Positions 23,606 through 34,994 are shown, counted from the first letter of the stretch. The stretch is DNA of 64,000 nt from Marsupella aquatica (GCA_973895155.1 OZ316892.1:5456001-5520000), one strand, 5' to 3'. Numbers and translations: made by a program. Notes: a model not told the origin generated them from the letters alone.

Positions 23606-25963
23606 ATGTATGTAGATATGGCTTCGATAAATCGAGGATTGCTGCTGACTCTAGCAATACTGTATCTTACTGTTTCTCTTCAAGGGGGCTTGTGTAGCGC
23701 TGATTCAGGGTCATGTACAAATGTGCCCTGCAGCTCTGGCCTCTGCTGCAGTCAATTTGACTTTTGCGGCCCTTTTGACAGCTACTGCGGAATTGGGTGC
23801 CGCAGTGGCCCTTGTTACGCCAATTCTAGTGGTTCATTCGGATCGTGTTTAAATCAGTTCTGTGCCGATGGATTCTGCTGCAGTGCCTCGTACTACTGTG
23901 GTAACAATTCCAGATATTGCGGAGTAGGTTGCCAAGATGGACCGTGTAATAGCAATTCAGGTGGTACAAGTCTGAACAGCACTGGTGCGACTACCGGATT
24001 GGCGTTTGCCTTTGTGCTAGGGACTATAACATTACTTGGGAATGTCTTCTCTACCACACCCAGGCGAGTACGCGGCTCTTCGAGAAGTCGAGGATGGTTT
24101 CTAACCTTCGGACTGCTATACATTATGGTTTCGCTGCAGATGGGCTTGAGTAGAGCTGATACAGGATCTTGTATAAATCAGGCCTGTGGCTCTGGCTTCT
24201 GCTGCAGCCAGAATCTCTATTGTGGTCAAGGTGACAGCTATTGCGGACTCGGGTGCCGAGGTGGTGCTTGTACTAATAACTTTTACAATACTTCAGGATT
24301 ATGTGTGAATCGGGCATGTGCTGCTGGATTCTGCTGCAATTTGAATTATGTTTGTGGCTCTAATGGCAGCGATTGCGGAGACGGGTGCCAAGGTGGCGCT
24401 TGTTACAGCAATTCAGGTGCTACAGCTCTGGGCAGTATTGCGAATCCTTGGTTTGCTCGAACCTCCGTGGTAGGGACAATAACATTGCTTGTGGCAGCCC
24501 TCTCCGACAAGCCGATTCGGGTAGGCGTCTGTTCGAGGAATCAAGGATGGCTGCTTACCTTAGCACTGCTTTGTCTCATGGTTTCGCTGCAGGTGGGGTC
24601 GAGTAGAGCTGATAACCCTACCGCAGTCGGAATGTGTACAAATAAAAGATGTCCCCGCACTGGCGACTGTTGCAGTTCCGACAACTATTGTGGTCCTGAC
24701 TCCAGGTATTGCGGAGCCGGGTGCCAAAGTGGCCCTTGTCACTCCAATTCAGGAGGGAAAATTCGGGGCACTGGTGCGATTTTCGGAATCGCTGTGGGCT
24801 CCGTGGTTGGGGTTCTGATGCTGAGGGCCTGTGTCGACTTTGCGGCTCGGCGGCGTGCGCAAAGCACCAAAAAGGGCCAGATCATTGCGGGACAGAGCAT
24901 TGGCAACGCAAGGGATGGTCGTCTGGATATCACATTTTCCAGTCCATGGAGGAGATTTGGACTTGAAGAGTTGCACTCGGCTACCGAGGGGTTTAGTGAG
25001 GAGCTTGGGAAAGGAGCGTTCGGGATTGTTTACAAAGGAGTTCTTAGAAATGGGAAGGAAATAGCCGCCAAGAAGATGACCACTAGTCAAGCGGTTGTGA
25101 AGGGCTTTGAGGCGGAGGTGAAGACTCTTGGAAGCATCAATCATGCAAATTTGGTGCAGCTTCTTGGGTTCACCCACGACCTAAATGAGCTGTATCTGGT
25201 CTACGAATTTGTGGCCAAAAAATCTCTGGATTATTGGATATTCGAGAAAAAGAAATCTAACAAAGACTTCGTGTTGACTTGGAATAGAAGAGTCACCATT
25301 CTCAAAGGGACCGCCAAGGGCCTAGCTTATCTCCACGAAGATCTCCAGGGTGGGAAGGCTATAGTTCATCTTGACATCAAACCTCAAAATATTCTCCTTA
25401 CTGAATTCTACGTACCCAAGATAGCAGATTTTGGATTGGCGAAGCTGCTGGGATCGGACACAACTAAAGGAACCCTCATTGCTTCTCCAGGGACAATAGG
25501 TTATACGGCTCCTGAAGTTCTTCATGTAGCAACAGTCAACCCGAAGCTGGATGTCTACAGCTTCGGCATGGTACTGCTCGTGGTGGTGGCCGGTCGAGAC
25601 TATGTTGATAGCTCCTTGGACTTCGATAGGTTCTACTTGCCTGCATGGGCCATTCGGAAATTCAAACGAGGAGAAGAACTGGAGGTTGTTGACCCTCTCT
25701 TACGAGATGATAGACGTGAATTTAGCCAGGTAGATGTGAATTTAGCCAGTACATTCATTCGGATAGGTCTTTTGTGCTTACAACGAGATCCAAACAAGAG
25801 ACCTGCAATGAGCACGGTGTTAAGCATGATGGAGGATTTTAATAAGCATCCGGACCTGCCCCCGGATTTGCAATCAGAGTTGGAGATGATCGAAAGAGAA
25901 TTTCGCCCGAGACGAAATACGATATTCTCAGATAACTCTACAGAACGCCTACGAGCGTATTGA
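23606..25963 (+). CDS. Receptor-like kinase with five hevein (CBM18) chitin-binding modules, non-RD kinase
   Basis: 785 codons in one uninterrupted frame. Signal peptide about residues 5-31 (ATG at residue 5 fits it best; ATG 1 is only four codons upstream). Hevein-type modules at 37-70, 81-114, 189-222, 233-266 and 344-378 each keep all eight cysteines. In module 1 the hevein sugar-contact positions are Ser49, Phe51, Phe53 and Tyr60; module 4 has lost its aromatics. The membrane segment is about 389-411, followed by RRR. Kinase: G-loop GKGAFGIVYKG 468-478, Lys489, Glu504, HLD 588-590, Asn595, DFG 608-610, APE 635-637. Leu replaces Arg in HRD, making it a non-RD kinase, a class common among plant immune receptors. 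The ectodomain is repetitive with a period of about 151 residues: WxLTxxLL-MVSLQ-SRAD segments at 164-184 and 314-335 copy the signal peptide. A role in sensing chitin or its oligomers is inferred. Confidence 0.85.
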   Translation: MYVDMASINRGLLLTLAILYLTVSLQGGLCSADSGSCTNVPCSSGLCCSQFDFCGPFDSYCGIGCRSGPCYANSSGSFGSCLNQFCADGFCCSASYYCGNNSRYCGVGCQDGPCNSNSGGTSLNSTGATTGLAFAFVLGTITLLGNVFSTTPRRVRGSSRSRGWFLTFGLLYIMVSLQMGLSRADTGSCINQACGSGFCCSQNLYCGQGDSYCGLGCRGGACTNNFYNTSGLCVNRACAAGFCCNLNYVCGSNGSDCGDGCQGGACYSNSGATALGSIANPWFARTSVVGTITLLVAALSDKPIRVGVCSRNQGWLLTLALLCLMVSLQVGSSRADNPTAVGMCTNKRCPRTGDCCSSDNYCGPDSRYCGAGCQSGPCHSNSGGKIRGTGAIFGIAVGSVVGVLMLRACVDFAARRRAQSTKKGQIIAGQSIGNARDGRLDITFSSPWRRFGLEELHSATEGFSEELGKGAFGIVYKGVLRNGKEIAAKKMTTSQAVVKGFEAEVKTLGSINHANLVQLLGFTHDLNELYLVYEFVAKKSLDYWIFEKKKSNKDFVLTWNRRVTILKGTAKGLAYLHEDLQGGKAIVHLDIKPQNILLTEFYVPKIADFGLAKLLGSDTTKGTLIASPGTIGYTAPEVLHVATVNPKLDVYSFGMVLLVVVAGRDYVDSSLDFDRFYLPAWAIRKFKRGEELEVVDPLLRDDRREFSQVDVNLASTFIRIGLLCLQRDPNKRPAMSTVLSMMEDFNKHPDLPPDLQSELEMIEREFRPRRNTIFSDNSTERLRAY

Positions 25964-27373
25964 CAGCTCCCGTTTGATGGCATGGCACACAGGTTTCAGA
26001 GATTGTGAAGTTGTACGACAGCCAATGTCAGAGCGTCGTTTCCGTCATCGATGAAGATTGCAGGACTCAAAAAGGAAAATTAACCTGAGATTGGCAAGAC
26101 TGAGGAGTCTGAAGAAACAGTGCGTATATAGGAAGACCCTAGGCCTCGACTTAAACGTACTGCATTCGGTGCGTGTGATGTACATATTTATCATCCATGG
26201 GAATTTCTGTCTGTCTCCCTTGATGAGTTTAGCTTCACATATGCATATGATATAATTAATCCATGTACCCCATGTTATTCTAGAAACTGAACCCTAGATG
26301 AACCTCCAAATCCAAAGAAAAATAAATTCAAAATCCATGTACCCCATGTTATTCTAGAAACTGAACCCTAGATGAACCTCCAAATCTAAGAATTAAAAAA
26401 TAGATAAGTCAATGTTTCACACTTTGAAATAGTTGTCAAACTTACCAATGCAACCATAATTAATATCAAATACAAAACCAGCTTTGAGAACTAATTCTAT
26501 CAATATTAAATTCATTAAAAAGCTAAATAAATCCTAGAATTCATAATCTCCTTAGTACTCCATAAAATTTGTTAATTTTAGTTTCTTTCTCATGAAAGGG
26601 GTCAACATTTCAAGGATTGTACAACAAAGATTTATATTCAAATTAGAGATTATGAAATCACGGGTAAAATCTATTTTTTAAAACTACTTACTCAATTTTT
26701 ATCTAATGGTGACAATGCTGAGCTCATCAAGATCTTATCTTCAAAATCTTCCAATGTCACCATATTATTCGTGAGTTTTTATTATGATTTGACTCAGCAA
26801 TGTCAAATCATAACTTGTTGTCAGGAAAATTTTATGTTTTGAATAAAATCAAAATGGAAATAAAACCATTGCTGCGAGAAGTTTTACCTCAATTCTTTTG
26901 TCTTTTGATTTGCATGTCAGATTTTTTTACATTCCTTTTTATGGCATGACGTCCCACTTTTTACAGCAAAGTAGCCACAAACACAAATCTAGAAGTTGAT
27001 TTTATCGAAAAACAAGTCTCTTCCTGTTTGCAGTGTGCCATGATGAGTTGGCGCACTGTGGAGCCAGGAATTTTGGAAAGGACCTCTAGTGGGGTCCATA
27101 ATTGGTTCGAGGACCCTTGAGACAGATAAACTTGAATACATAATTCAACAAATTGGATCAATGAAGAACACTCTTGCCCATCCCTTCATTCATAATGAAA
27201 ATGAGAGCTACGGGTATACATATCTGCAGTTGTGATTTAAGGGTTTCCCAATCTGCAAGACATTTGCCTACTCCATCTGTTAGTAGGAGGAAATTACCAA
27301 ATAATATACACAGGATTTGTTTGTAATTTACAGGAGGGATATTTAATATTCCTACTAAATTCACCAAAAACTG
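25964..27373. other. Kinase 3' flank and AT-rich intergenic DNA
   Basis: The first 200 bp or so is probably the 3' untranslated region of the kinase gene. The rest is AT-rich and contains a local tandem duplication listed separately. No gene or RNA was recognised. Confidence 0.35.
26259..26392. repeat. Tandem duplication, period 74 bp
   Basis: The block beginning ATCCATGTACCCCATG and running through ACCTCCAAATC occurs at 26259 and again at 26333. The shared part is about 60 bp with one or two differences. Confidence 0.85.
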
Positions 27374-27513
27374 CCCAAAGATGCATGACTTTGTGGTAGC
27401 TCACTTGAATAGAGACTCATGATAGGTCTTGGGTTCAATTGTGGGCCAACTCTTCCCAACTAAATTGTGGCTTACTCTTCCCTTTCTGTGGGGTTTCACA
27501 AATTATTATTTTT
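27374..27513 (+). mobile_element. Possible tRNA-derived SINE
   Basis: About 140 bp contains an A-box-like GGTAGCTCACTTGA near 27396 and a B-box-like GGGTTCAATTGTGG near 27431, spaced as in a tRNA-derived pol III promoter. It ends in a T/A-rich tail and is flanked by similar sequences AAATTCACCAAAAACTG (27357-27373) and AAATCACCAAAAATTGG (27514-27530), which look like a decayed target duplication. No second copy is present in the window. Confidence 0.4.
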
Positions 27514-27790
27514 AAATCACCAAAAATTGGCTTGGATGAAAGGGCAAATTGTCAGATCTAAGAGTATAAAGGTAGCCATTAGCTTTGTCATGTTATCTCA
27601 AGTCATCTAAAATGTACCATCTACAACTGGGGTTACCACTTGGAAACCCAACAGTTTGTTTTTAAACACGATTTCCGACCAATGAGAACTATTTCCACAA
27701 ACAAGAAGTGTGTTTTCATTTTTCGCCGAATCTCACAAAATTGGTGGTTTTTTTCATCAAAAACAGGTTTTTGGGGAAATAATGTAATCC

Positions 27791-28135
27791 TGTTGAGCAT
27801 AGACGACGATTGCAACGGCAAGCCCATGAACCATCCAACGCACAATAGTTGACACAAAGAAATACGTGGTTCACCTCCACATGAGGCTACGTCCACGGGA
27901 ACACACGAGAGCTTTACTGCACTCTAGGCCGACCGGCCATACCAAGCATCCACAGCACAAGCTCTCCCTATCTCTCAACTGGCTCCGTAACAATGAGCCT
28001 GAGTTCCACCTCTCCAAGCAAACACCGTTTGGTTATAGAGTGTGCACAGCATGACTAACCTAACCAAGTCTGTGACTAAGGTTAGGCTTAACTACGGTAC
28101 ATTCGTAACTCTAGACCTAAGAGTAAATCCTAACA
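27791..28135 (-). repeat. 3' LTR of the copia element
   Basis: 345 bp, TGTTGAGCATAG at one end and CCTAACA at the other (plus-strand reading). It is the pair of 46710-47054, and since the element reads on minus this is the 3' LTR. Confidence 0.93.
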
Positions 28136-28146
28136 ATCTCCCCCTT
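28136..28146 (-). promoter_or_regulatory. Polypurine tract of the copia element
   Basis: AAGGGGGAGAT on minus immediately abuts the 3' LTR, the usual place for the plus-strand primer of Ty1/copia elements. Confidence 0.8.
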
Positions 28147-28326
28147 GACTCTGGTCTAGGGGAGGGTAAAGACTGCTACCAATATGACTGCTCAGCGGGA
28201 AGTTCTGGAAAGAAAAACCAAACCGGTTTTTCCCTCTTTATACAAGAGTAGACCAAAACTAAGTCGTAGCCTATACAAGGAATGAGCAAGAGCATATCTC
28301 AGTATCTACACAAATGTTAAGTAACC

Positions 28327-29220
28327 CTACTTGTGAGGCAATTGCAAAACCTGCAACGCATCACGGTGTCTAGAAAAACTTTCCAAATGAATCACTTTGG
28401 TAAAAGCGTCAGCCGGGTTGAGTTTACCGTCAATCTTGACTAGCTCAAACATATTATCAGACACAGTCTGCCTGATAAAATGGTACCTAACGTCGATGTG
28501 CTTCACTCTGTTGTCCATCACCTGGTTCACAGCAAGGTGGAGTGCACTCTGACTATCACAATGGAGCTTCACATTCCCCTGTGGCAATCCCATCTTAGTG
28601 ATAAGTCTATCCAACCAAATCGCTTCCTTTGCTGCTTCCGCTGCTGCAACATACTCCACTTTTGTAGTAGACTGAGCAATACACTTCTGCAAAGTAGACC
28701 TCCAACTTATGCATCCACCTCCAAGTGTGAACACATAACCTGTTGTTGAACTCCTCCGATCCAGATCATGTGCATAGTCAACATCTACATAGCCCATCAA
28801 TGATCTAGCATTACTAGCATGTGCATCAAACAATAGACCATGATCCACGGTACCCTTCAAATACCTAATAATCCACTTCACTACTTCCCAATGTACCTTC
28901 CTTGGATTCGACATGTACTTGCTCACCTTGCCCATAGCCATGGCAAGATCAGGTCTAGTGCAAGTCATGAAATACATGAGACTCCCCACTGCCTTGTCAT
29001 ACGGAACCTTTGACATCAACCCCTTCTCTGTGTCATCCGTAGGACAGAACGCTGATGATAACTTGAAGTGTGGAGCCAATGGGGTACTTACTGGCTTGCT
29101 ATTCCCCATGTTGAACCTTGCAATTACCTTCCTCGCATAACTGCTCTGCGTCAACCATAGCTTGCCAGCCTCCAAGTCCCTAGTGATCTCCATACCCAAA
29201 ATCCTCTTAGTTGGCCCTAA
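28327..29220 (-). pseudogene. Copia pol: end of reverse transcriptase and RNase H
   Basis: The frame 29199-28327 reads GMEITRD, then typical copia RNase H motifs: DVDYAHDLDRRSSTTGY, KVEYVAAAEAAKEAIWL and CDSQSALHLA, then VKHIDVRYHFIR and NPADAFTKV. It is open to a normal-looking C-terminus. It is cut off from the rest of the reverse transcriptase by the gypsy insertion at 29226; the matching upstream half resumes at 41609. Confidence 0.9.
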
Positions 29221-29351
29221 GTCCTTGTAAACGATAAAAATTACACCGGCGATATTATAGTTTTTTTTAGGTTTAGAAGTGTCAACTAGAGGTCAACCAA
29301 GAGTATTTAGGAAGTAGTAAGCAAGGACCAGTGGTTATTCATTTTGTTGAG

Positions 29352-29956
29352 ATGACAGAAAGGCTGGAAGTAGGGGAGGCGACCATCATCTCGATTAACG
29401 GTCGTGTAGGAGTCAAGTTCTGCTATGAAGGCTGCGATGGCCTACTAGCAGATGGCAGAGTATGTGCCTTAGGCACAAGAGCTCAACAGAAAAGGCAAGG
29501 GGGGGCGGATATAGGAACCCCGTTAGCAGGAATCGGTTAGCTCATGAGTGTAAGTCGCTAGGCAAAGGAGTGCCTATGTTCATGTTCACTATTCGGATCA
29601 AAGAAGGAATCTGTCGTGTATGGGATGCGGCTAGGTAACAATTGTTCGGAATGAAGGGCGAAGAGTTCCGCCAACGATTCACCACCGGCGAGGCCATCGA
29701 GGAACTCTGCAGAAAGGTCATGCGGAAGAAATGGAATCTGCTGCTAAGACGGGAGAACAACCACGATCAGCGGATTACGTGGCGATTAATCACCACCGAA
29801 CAAGTAATCATGGCCGGCGAACCGAGCAACCCCAAGGAAGATGACAGAAGTCAGGAGGTCGAGGCACATATGGCAAGATTAACAATCGGGAGTCCAGAAG
29901 CTTCCGGATCAGGCGCAACCGAAGGGAATCGAGGAGGCCGTTGCCTAGTTCAGTAA
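29352..29956 (+). pseudogene. RPA-like ORF in the 5' LTR, broken
   Basis: This is the counterpart of the intact 201-codon ORF in the 3' LTR (39863-40468). It is interrupted by a one-base deletion in the C-run near 29518-29521 and by an in-frame TAA at 29636-29638. The rest is over 97% identical. Confidence 0.8.
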
Positions 29957-30281
29957 CCAGGAAGACAGAACTTCTTGACATAGTAATCAGCAGTTCTTGG
30001 CTTCCACTCATCGTTCTGGTAGGCATTAGTTAGCGTTCTTGGTGAATGAGCGGAGGAGAGCAAAGAGGAGGCGCGAGTCGCCCAATTGTAATCGGCGCAC
30101 CCCAAGAAGTAGTAGAGGCCTCGGGCGAAGATAGACGCGGGGTAAAGGTATTTAGGGGCTTTGAAGTACTAGTCACGGTGTCACTTTTTGCTAGAAGTCT
30201 GGGGCAAGGTAAGGCTCCGCTCACCTTAGGAATGCCAGCAATTTTGTAATAGTGTCCCTACTCAGTTGAGTAGTCTTTGAG

Positions 30282-30288
30282 TATAAAG
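30282..30288 (+). promoter_or_regulatory. LTR TATA box (5' LTR)
   Basis: TATAAAG followed by AGAGAGTTTGG, with the same sequence at 40794-40800 in the 3' LTR. It lies about 1.06 kb into the LTR, which would put the RPA-like ORF in U3 and the (AG)n tract in R or U5. Confidence 0.6.
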
Positions 30289-30711
30289 AGAGAGTTTGGA
30301 ATGAATGCAACAGAGTGAAGTCCGCACTTGAGCAGTGAATGAGAACATCGAATCAGAGAGAGAGAGAGAGAGAGAGAGAAGGAATTTGCCTTATGCAGCA
30401 AGTCGTTACTCGTTAATCGCAACGATGAATGAATATCGTCTCATTGCGAACCAGAACCTTACGGGCCAGCGCCTCAAGGTATAGGTTGAACAGATAGCTA
30501 GTGAGAAGCGGTGTCTGGTTGGAGATAGTGTGTTTTGAAGGCGATATACTGGTCGTCATACACCTCCATCATACAAGGGTAAACGTGATACTGGGGTACT
30601 TGCTTAGGGTAACCCTGTCATAGTCTGAACCCACACAATCCAGAAATCAATTGCCAGGCAGGCTGATTCAAAGGACAGCCGGACTTAATCAGGTCACGGC
30701 TACTACAAACC

Positions 30712-31032
30712 ATGAATGCAAACAGCAGTGACGACAAGTCTTGCTCCTTGATTACCTTAAGATCACTAGAACTGTGGATCTGTTCTATCAGCACCCATCT
30801 TATTTCCCGTCAGTTACTATACAAGAACATTCCGATTTGCTTGATCACTTACCGCGAGTGGTGTGGGTTCATTGAGATTGTGTATAGAGAGGGGTTAGTG
30901 TTGGCCAAGGCTGAAGTGCCTGAGAAGTGGAAGACGGAACTCGACATTCAAGAGCACTTGGTCGGATTCACTTACGGGGACTGTGTCGAGATAGAAGGAG
31001 TGCCGCCTCTCGCAGGTCGGTTAATCGTTTAA
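30712..31032 (+). CDS. 106-codon ORF at the end of the gypsy 5' LTR, function unknown
   Basis: An ORF beginning MNANSSDDKS and ending EGVPPLAGRLIV is open in both LTRs (here and 41217-41537) despite about ten base differences. It lies downstream of the LTR TATA box, so it would be near the start of the element transcript. No domain was recognised. It may be the start of an old gag frame, a leader ORF or chance. Confidence 0.35.
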   Translation: MNANSSDDKSCSLITLRSLELWICSISTHLISRQLLYKNIPICLITYREWCGFIEIVYREGLVLAKAEVPEKWKTELDIQEHLVGFTYGDCVEIEGVPPLAGRLIV

Positions 31033-31102
31033 ATGAGATTACTGAGGAGAAGGTAGTTAAACGGCCATTAATCGCAAGGTCAAAGTTGGCGTTTAACATT
31101 TT

Positions 31103-31120
31103 TGGCGACCATACTGGGGA
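31103..31120 (+). promoter_or_regulatory. Primer binding site of the gypsy element
   Basis: TGGCGACCATACTGGGGA begins 4 bp after the LTR. TGGCG...GGGGA is the form of the tRNA-Asp-type site in Athila elements, but several internal bases differ, so the tRNA is uncertain. Confidence 0.55.
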
Positions 31121-31895
31121 ACGCCTCGTTGAGGGTTCCGAAAGAGGAGCAACTGCTACGACCAGCAGTCCGAACCAAGAGAGAAACGCGCAAATCCAGA
31201 AAGGCGAACGGGTGACATGAACTCGCCGAAGGAGTTCTAGACGATGTTCTATTTTGAGAAGGATGCCAAAGCAGCAATCATAGCAACACTGAACGAGAAA
31301 GAGCACTCGATACTAGCCAGCGGGAGAAGTAGGGCACGAGAAGGCGATGTTATGATAATTGCTTACACCACGCCCACACACACAAAGTTGGTACTTCGAG
31401 AAGCGCATGGAGGAACCTGGAACGTGAGGAGGCGAGCAATTCATTTGCAATCCTCTGTTCGGAGCAGCGTTTACAGCAGCGACCATGCCACCAAGTGATC
31501 GATTACCTCAAGGCTACACGCAGTACCGCCTACCCAAGAGAAAGGAGGACCTTAGAAAACTCTTAGAATGGTGTCATTGGAATCGAAATGAGTACCCGGT
31601 TGCTATAGCATTCTAGATAGGCAGAATCGCTAGGAAATTAAGTTCTAAACTAGAGGAAACCGCAGGAGCTTGCCCAAGATGTATGATGTGGAGTCAACAT
31701 GACAGTTTTGAGTTTTCTATGTTAAACCAGTTATTAACGATGTGCTTTAACGAGGAACTCATGGCTCCAGAAGCCTGCACTCCTAGTTTAAGCGAATAGG
31801 AGTCATTTCGCAGAGGGCAAAGGAGAGAGAGGAACTGATTAACAGAAGTTATAGCATTAGTCAAGTAAAGGAGACAGTAGAAGGTCTCCGTTTTT

Positions 31896-32924
31896 GTGAA
31901 TCAGGTAGGAACAAGCAAACAAGATGGGGATAGGATGGAGAGTAGTCAGGGATATTACAATCCGGATCGTAATGCAAACCGAAGGCCCTATAAGGATGGT
32001 GGTACTAAATACCCACCAATTTGCTATTACTGTCGACTAACTGGCCACATCAGGGGGCCCGATTGTGAATTATGGATGAAGCACATGAAAGAAAAAGAAG
32101 AAATAGCGGGGAAAGCCCCAGCACCTGTGAATACTGTGCAGGTGTCAACATACGTGGTGACAAGATCTCAAGGGCAGCCAGAGAACTCAACCCAAACCAA
32201 TTCCCCGGAGACTGAGGGAGGATTCGATTGGAGCCAAATGGATGCAACCACCCAAGAAATGGCGGATGAAATTCGCCACAAACAGCGGAACGAGACCTTG
32301 CCACGACCTGAACGATTAATGCGTTCAGAACCTTACGCGGAGACAGATACGGAAATTCTAGAGGAGGGAGTGACGATGGGGGGATTCGATCAAGAAATGG
32401 GACAACTCCCACGAGACGAAGAACCACCGAATAACCCTGCCGAAGCGAACCAGCGAATAGTGGATAAGCTAGTGCAACTCATCGCGAAGACCAGAGTCGA
32501 CATCACTATCGAGGAACTGTTCCAGTTAGCACCACAGTGCAAGGAAGCAGTAATGAGACGGTTGGGAGGCAGAATTAGTCCTACCACATTACCCGGAGTA
32601 CCACTGTACCAAGCTGGGAAGATTCCCCTAATCGACAAAGGAGCCGTAGTACAGATCAGCGTAAGGGGCATCAAACTAAAGAACGTATTGCTGGATGGAG
32701 GGTCAGCCGTAAACCTCATGAGTGAGCAGACCTACAGACTGCTAGGCAGAGTCAAACTCTTACCAGCCCCTTTTAATTTAATAATGGCCGATCAAAGCAG
32801 CTGTCACCCACTGGGTTACGTGCCAGACTTACCAATGCTGATTTCAGGCATCAAGTACAATTTAGGAGTGGTAGTTTTGAGAGAAGCAGATTCCACCCGA
32901 GGACAACCCATGTTGTTAGGATGA
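31896..32924 (+). pseudogene. Gypsy gag end (zinc knuckle) and protease, ended by a premature stop
   Basis: The frame has a CCHC-like knuckle (CYYC, then H, then C; the last spacing is one longer than usual), a linker, then the aspartic protease motif LLDGGSAVNLMS and a typical retropepsin tail. A TGA at 32922-32924 interrupts the conserved end of the protease; the same frame then continues into the reverse transcriptase. Gag proper (31121-31895) is decayed with several stops, although WCHWNRNEYP and MCFNEELMAPEA fragments remain. Confidence 0.85.
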
Positions 32925-34991
32925 CCTTGGCTAAGACAGGCCAAAGTAAAACAACACTGGGGGGAAGAGAAGGATTATATAAAAATAGAACACGGAGGAG
33001 AGACTTTCAAGATCAGAACCAAGGCTATTGAGGATGGTGTACCACCTATGGCCAGAGTCTGTACCTTGAACTGGGCAGAGGGGTTGAATGAGGATGAAGA
33101 AGAGACCTATTTAAAATGCCATCTAGACTTAGTCCCAATTTCAGATATGGAAATAGTCAAGCTCGACGAGATGCAAGGAATGACCAAAGAAAAAATGGAT
33201 CATGATCTACGAAACGATCTGTTTAAACACATAGACCCGCAAGGCATTCAGGAGTGCTCATTAAAGGAGGAAGAAGCACAGACCACCTTGCAGGATCTAG
33301 CAGAGAAAGTGGTGGGATGGAGTGCCACCGAGGAAGAGCACATTCAGAAGGTCGATTTGAGTGACACTGAACGACCACGAGAAGTAAAGATAGGGAAACA
33401 CCTTTCCCCCGAGCTCAAAGAGGAACTTGTTACCCTACTCGCCGAATTCCGAGATGTTTTTGCCTGGGATTACACGGAGTTAAAGGGAGTTCCAGAGTCA
33501 ATTGGCGTACATCGAATCCGACTCATACCAGGATCAGTACCGGTGCAGACACAACGATATAGGATGAACCCCAACTATGCGGAAAAGGTAAAAGAAGAAA
33601 TCCAAAGGCTCCTTGATGCCAAATTCATTGAACCTGTTAAGCGTTATACGTGGCTATCCCCAATAGTCGTAGTACCTAAGAAAAATGGGAAGTTAAGAGT
33701 CTGCATTGATTTCAGAAAATTAAACGCAGCGACCATAAAAGACCCTTTCCCGGTACCCTTTCTAGACGCAGTTCTGGATGTGGTAGCAGGAAAGTCAACT
33801 TATTCATTTTTAGATGGGTACAGTGGGTACAGTCAGGTCCGGTTAGCAACAGAAGCAAGGGAGCTAACCACTTTCATTACGGAATGGGGCGCTTTCCAGT
33901 GTCTCGTATTACCCTTTGGATTATGCAATGGGCCTAGTACATTCCAGCGATTAATGATGATGTTATTTCATGAGTATTTGAATCAGTTTATGCAAATCTT
34001 CCTAGATGACTTCACCATATACGGAGAGGAAGAGCAACATATAGGTCATCTCAGATTATGCCTCTTAAGATGTAGGGAAGGGGGAGTCAGCCTGAACCCT
34101 GATAAGTGCACCTTCTTTGTACCATCGGGCAGGATATTAGGACACATAGTCTGTAAACAGGGCTTGTTAGTAGACCAAGATAAGATAAAAATCATTAAAG
34201 AGATGCCAGTTCCCAATAGTGCAACCCAAGTCAGAAGGTTCCTGGGAAGTGGAGGTTTTTACCGTCGTTACATCAAGGGGTACTCCCAAATCAGTGCCCC
34301 GTTGGCACGATTAACGGATAACCATCAAACGTTCACTTGGGACGACGACTATCAAAACGCGTTTGAAGAAATCAAAGACCGGTTGTGCCATGCACCCATA
34401 CTCAAGGAGCCAGATTGGAAGAGGGAGTTCCATCTACATACAGATGCTTCTCTGGTGGCGGTGGGGGCAGTGTTAGCACAGAAGGGAGAACAAGGTATCG
34501 ATTTACCAGTATACTATGCCAGTAGACTGTTAAACGTGCATGAAAGGAACTACACCACGACTGAGAGGGAAGCATTAGCCATGATATTTGTAGTAAAGAA
34601 ATTTAGGCATTATTTACTTGGGAATCGATTCATATTCTATGTAGATCATAATGCCTTGGTCAACTTAGTAAACAAACCACAGCTGTCGGGCCAAATTGCA
34701 AGATGGATTTTGTTATTAGCTGAGTTTGATTACACCATCATTTATAAACCCGGGAAAACCCATGTCATACCCGATTATTTGAGTAGACTCGAATCAAGAG
34801 AGACAGGCAAGGAAGAAGACGATCAATTACCGGATATGGAGCTATTTCAAGACGCCAAGGAAAGGCATCCTGTAAATCTAGTGACCTTGGATGACAAACC
34901 AGCATTAGAAAGGTATTTACGCACAGCGGTATTCCCCGAGGGGTTGTCCAGTAAGGAAAGGAAGGTCTACGCCTGTAAGGCAAGGCCCTAA
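32925..34991 (+). pseudogene. Gypsy reverse transcriptase and RNase H
   Basis: First ATG is at 33048. RT motifs are in order: YRMNPNYAEKVKEEI, VVVPKKNGKLRVCIDFRKLN, the LPFGLCNGPSTFQR palm segment, and the catalytic FLDDF (usual form YxDD, here Phe in the first position). RNase H follows with HTDASLVAVGAVLAQ, TTEREALAMIFVVKKFRHYL and VDHNALVNL. The frame ends in a TAA at 34989-34991, yet the same frame continues into the integrase, so this stop is a lesion. Confidence 0.92.
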
Positions 34992-34994
34992 ATC

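Larger units (their letters stand above)
29226..31098 (+). repeat. 5' LTR of the gypsy element
   Basis: 1,873 bp, beginning TGTAAACGATAAAAATTAC and ending GTTTAACA. It contains a broken copy of the RPA-like ORF, a TATA box, an (AG)n tract at about 30355-30379 and a 106-codon ORF. Confidence 0.93.

Noticed and set aside
24110-24605. Possible introns in the receptor kinase (TCAG|GTGGTAC or TCAG|GTGCTAC joined to CTGCAG)
   Set aside because: The donor phase and acceptor phase do not match; joining would give TAG within a few codons, while the unspliced frame is open for 785 codons.
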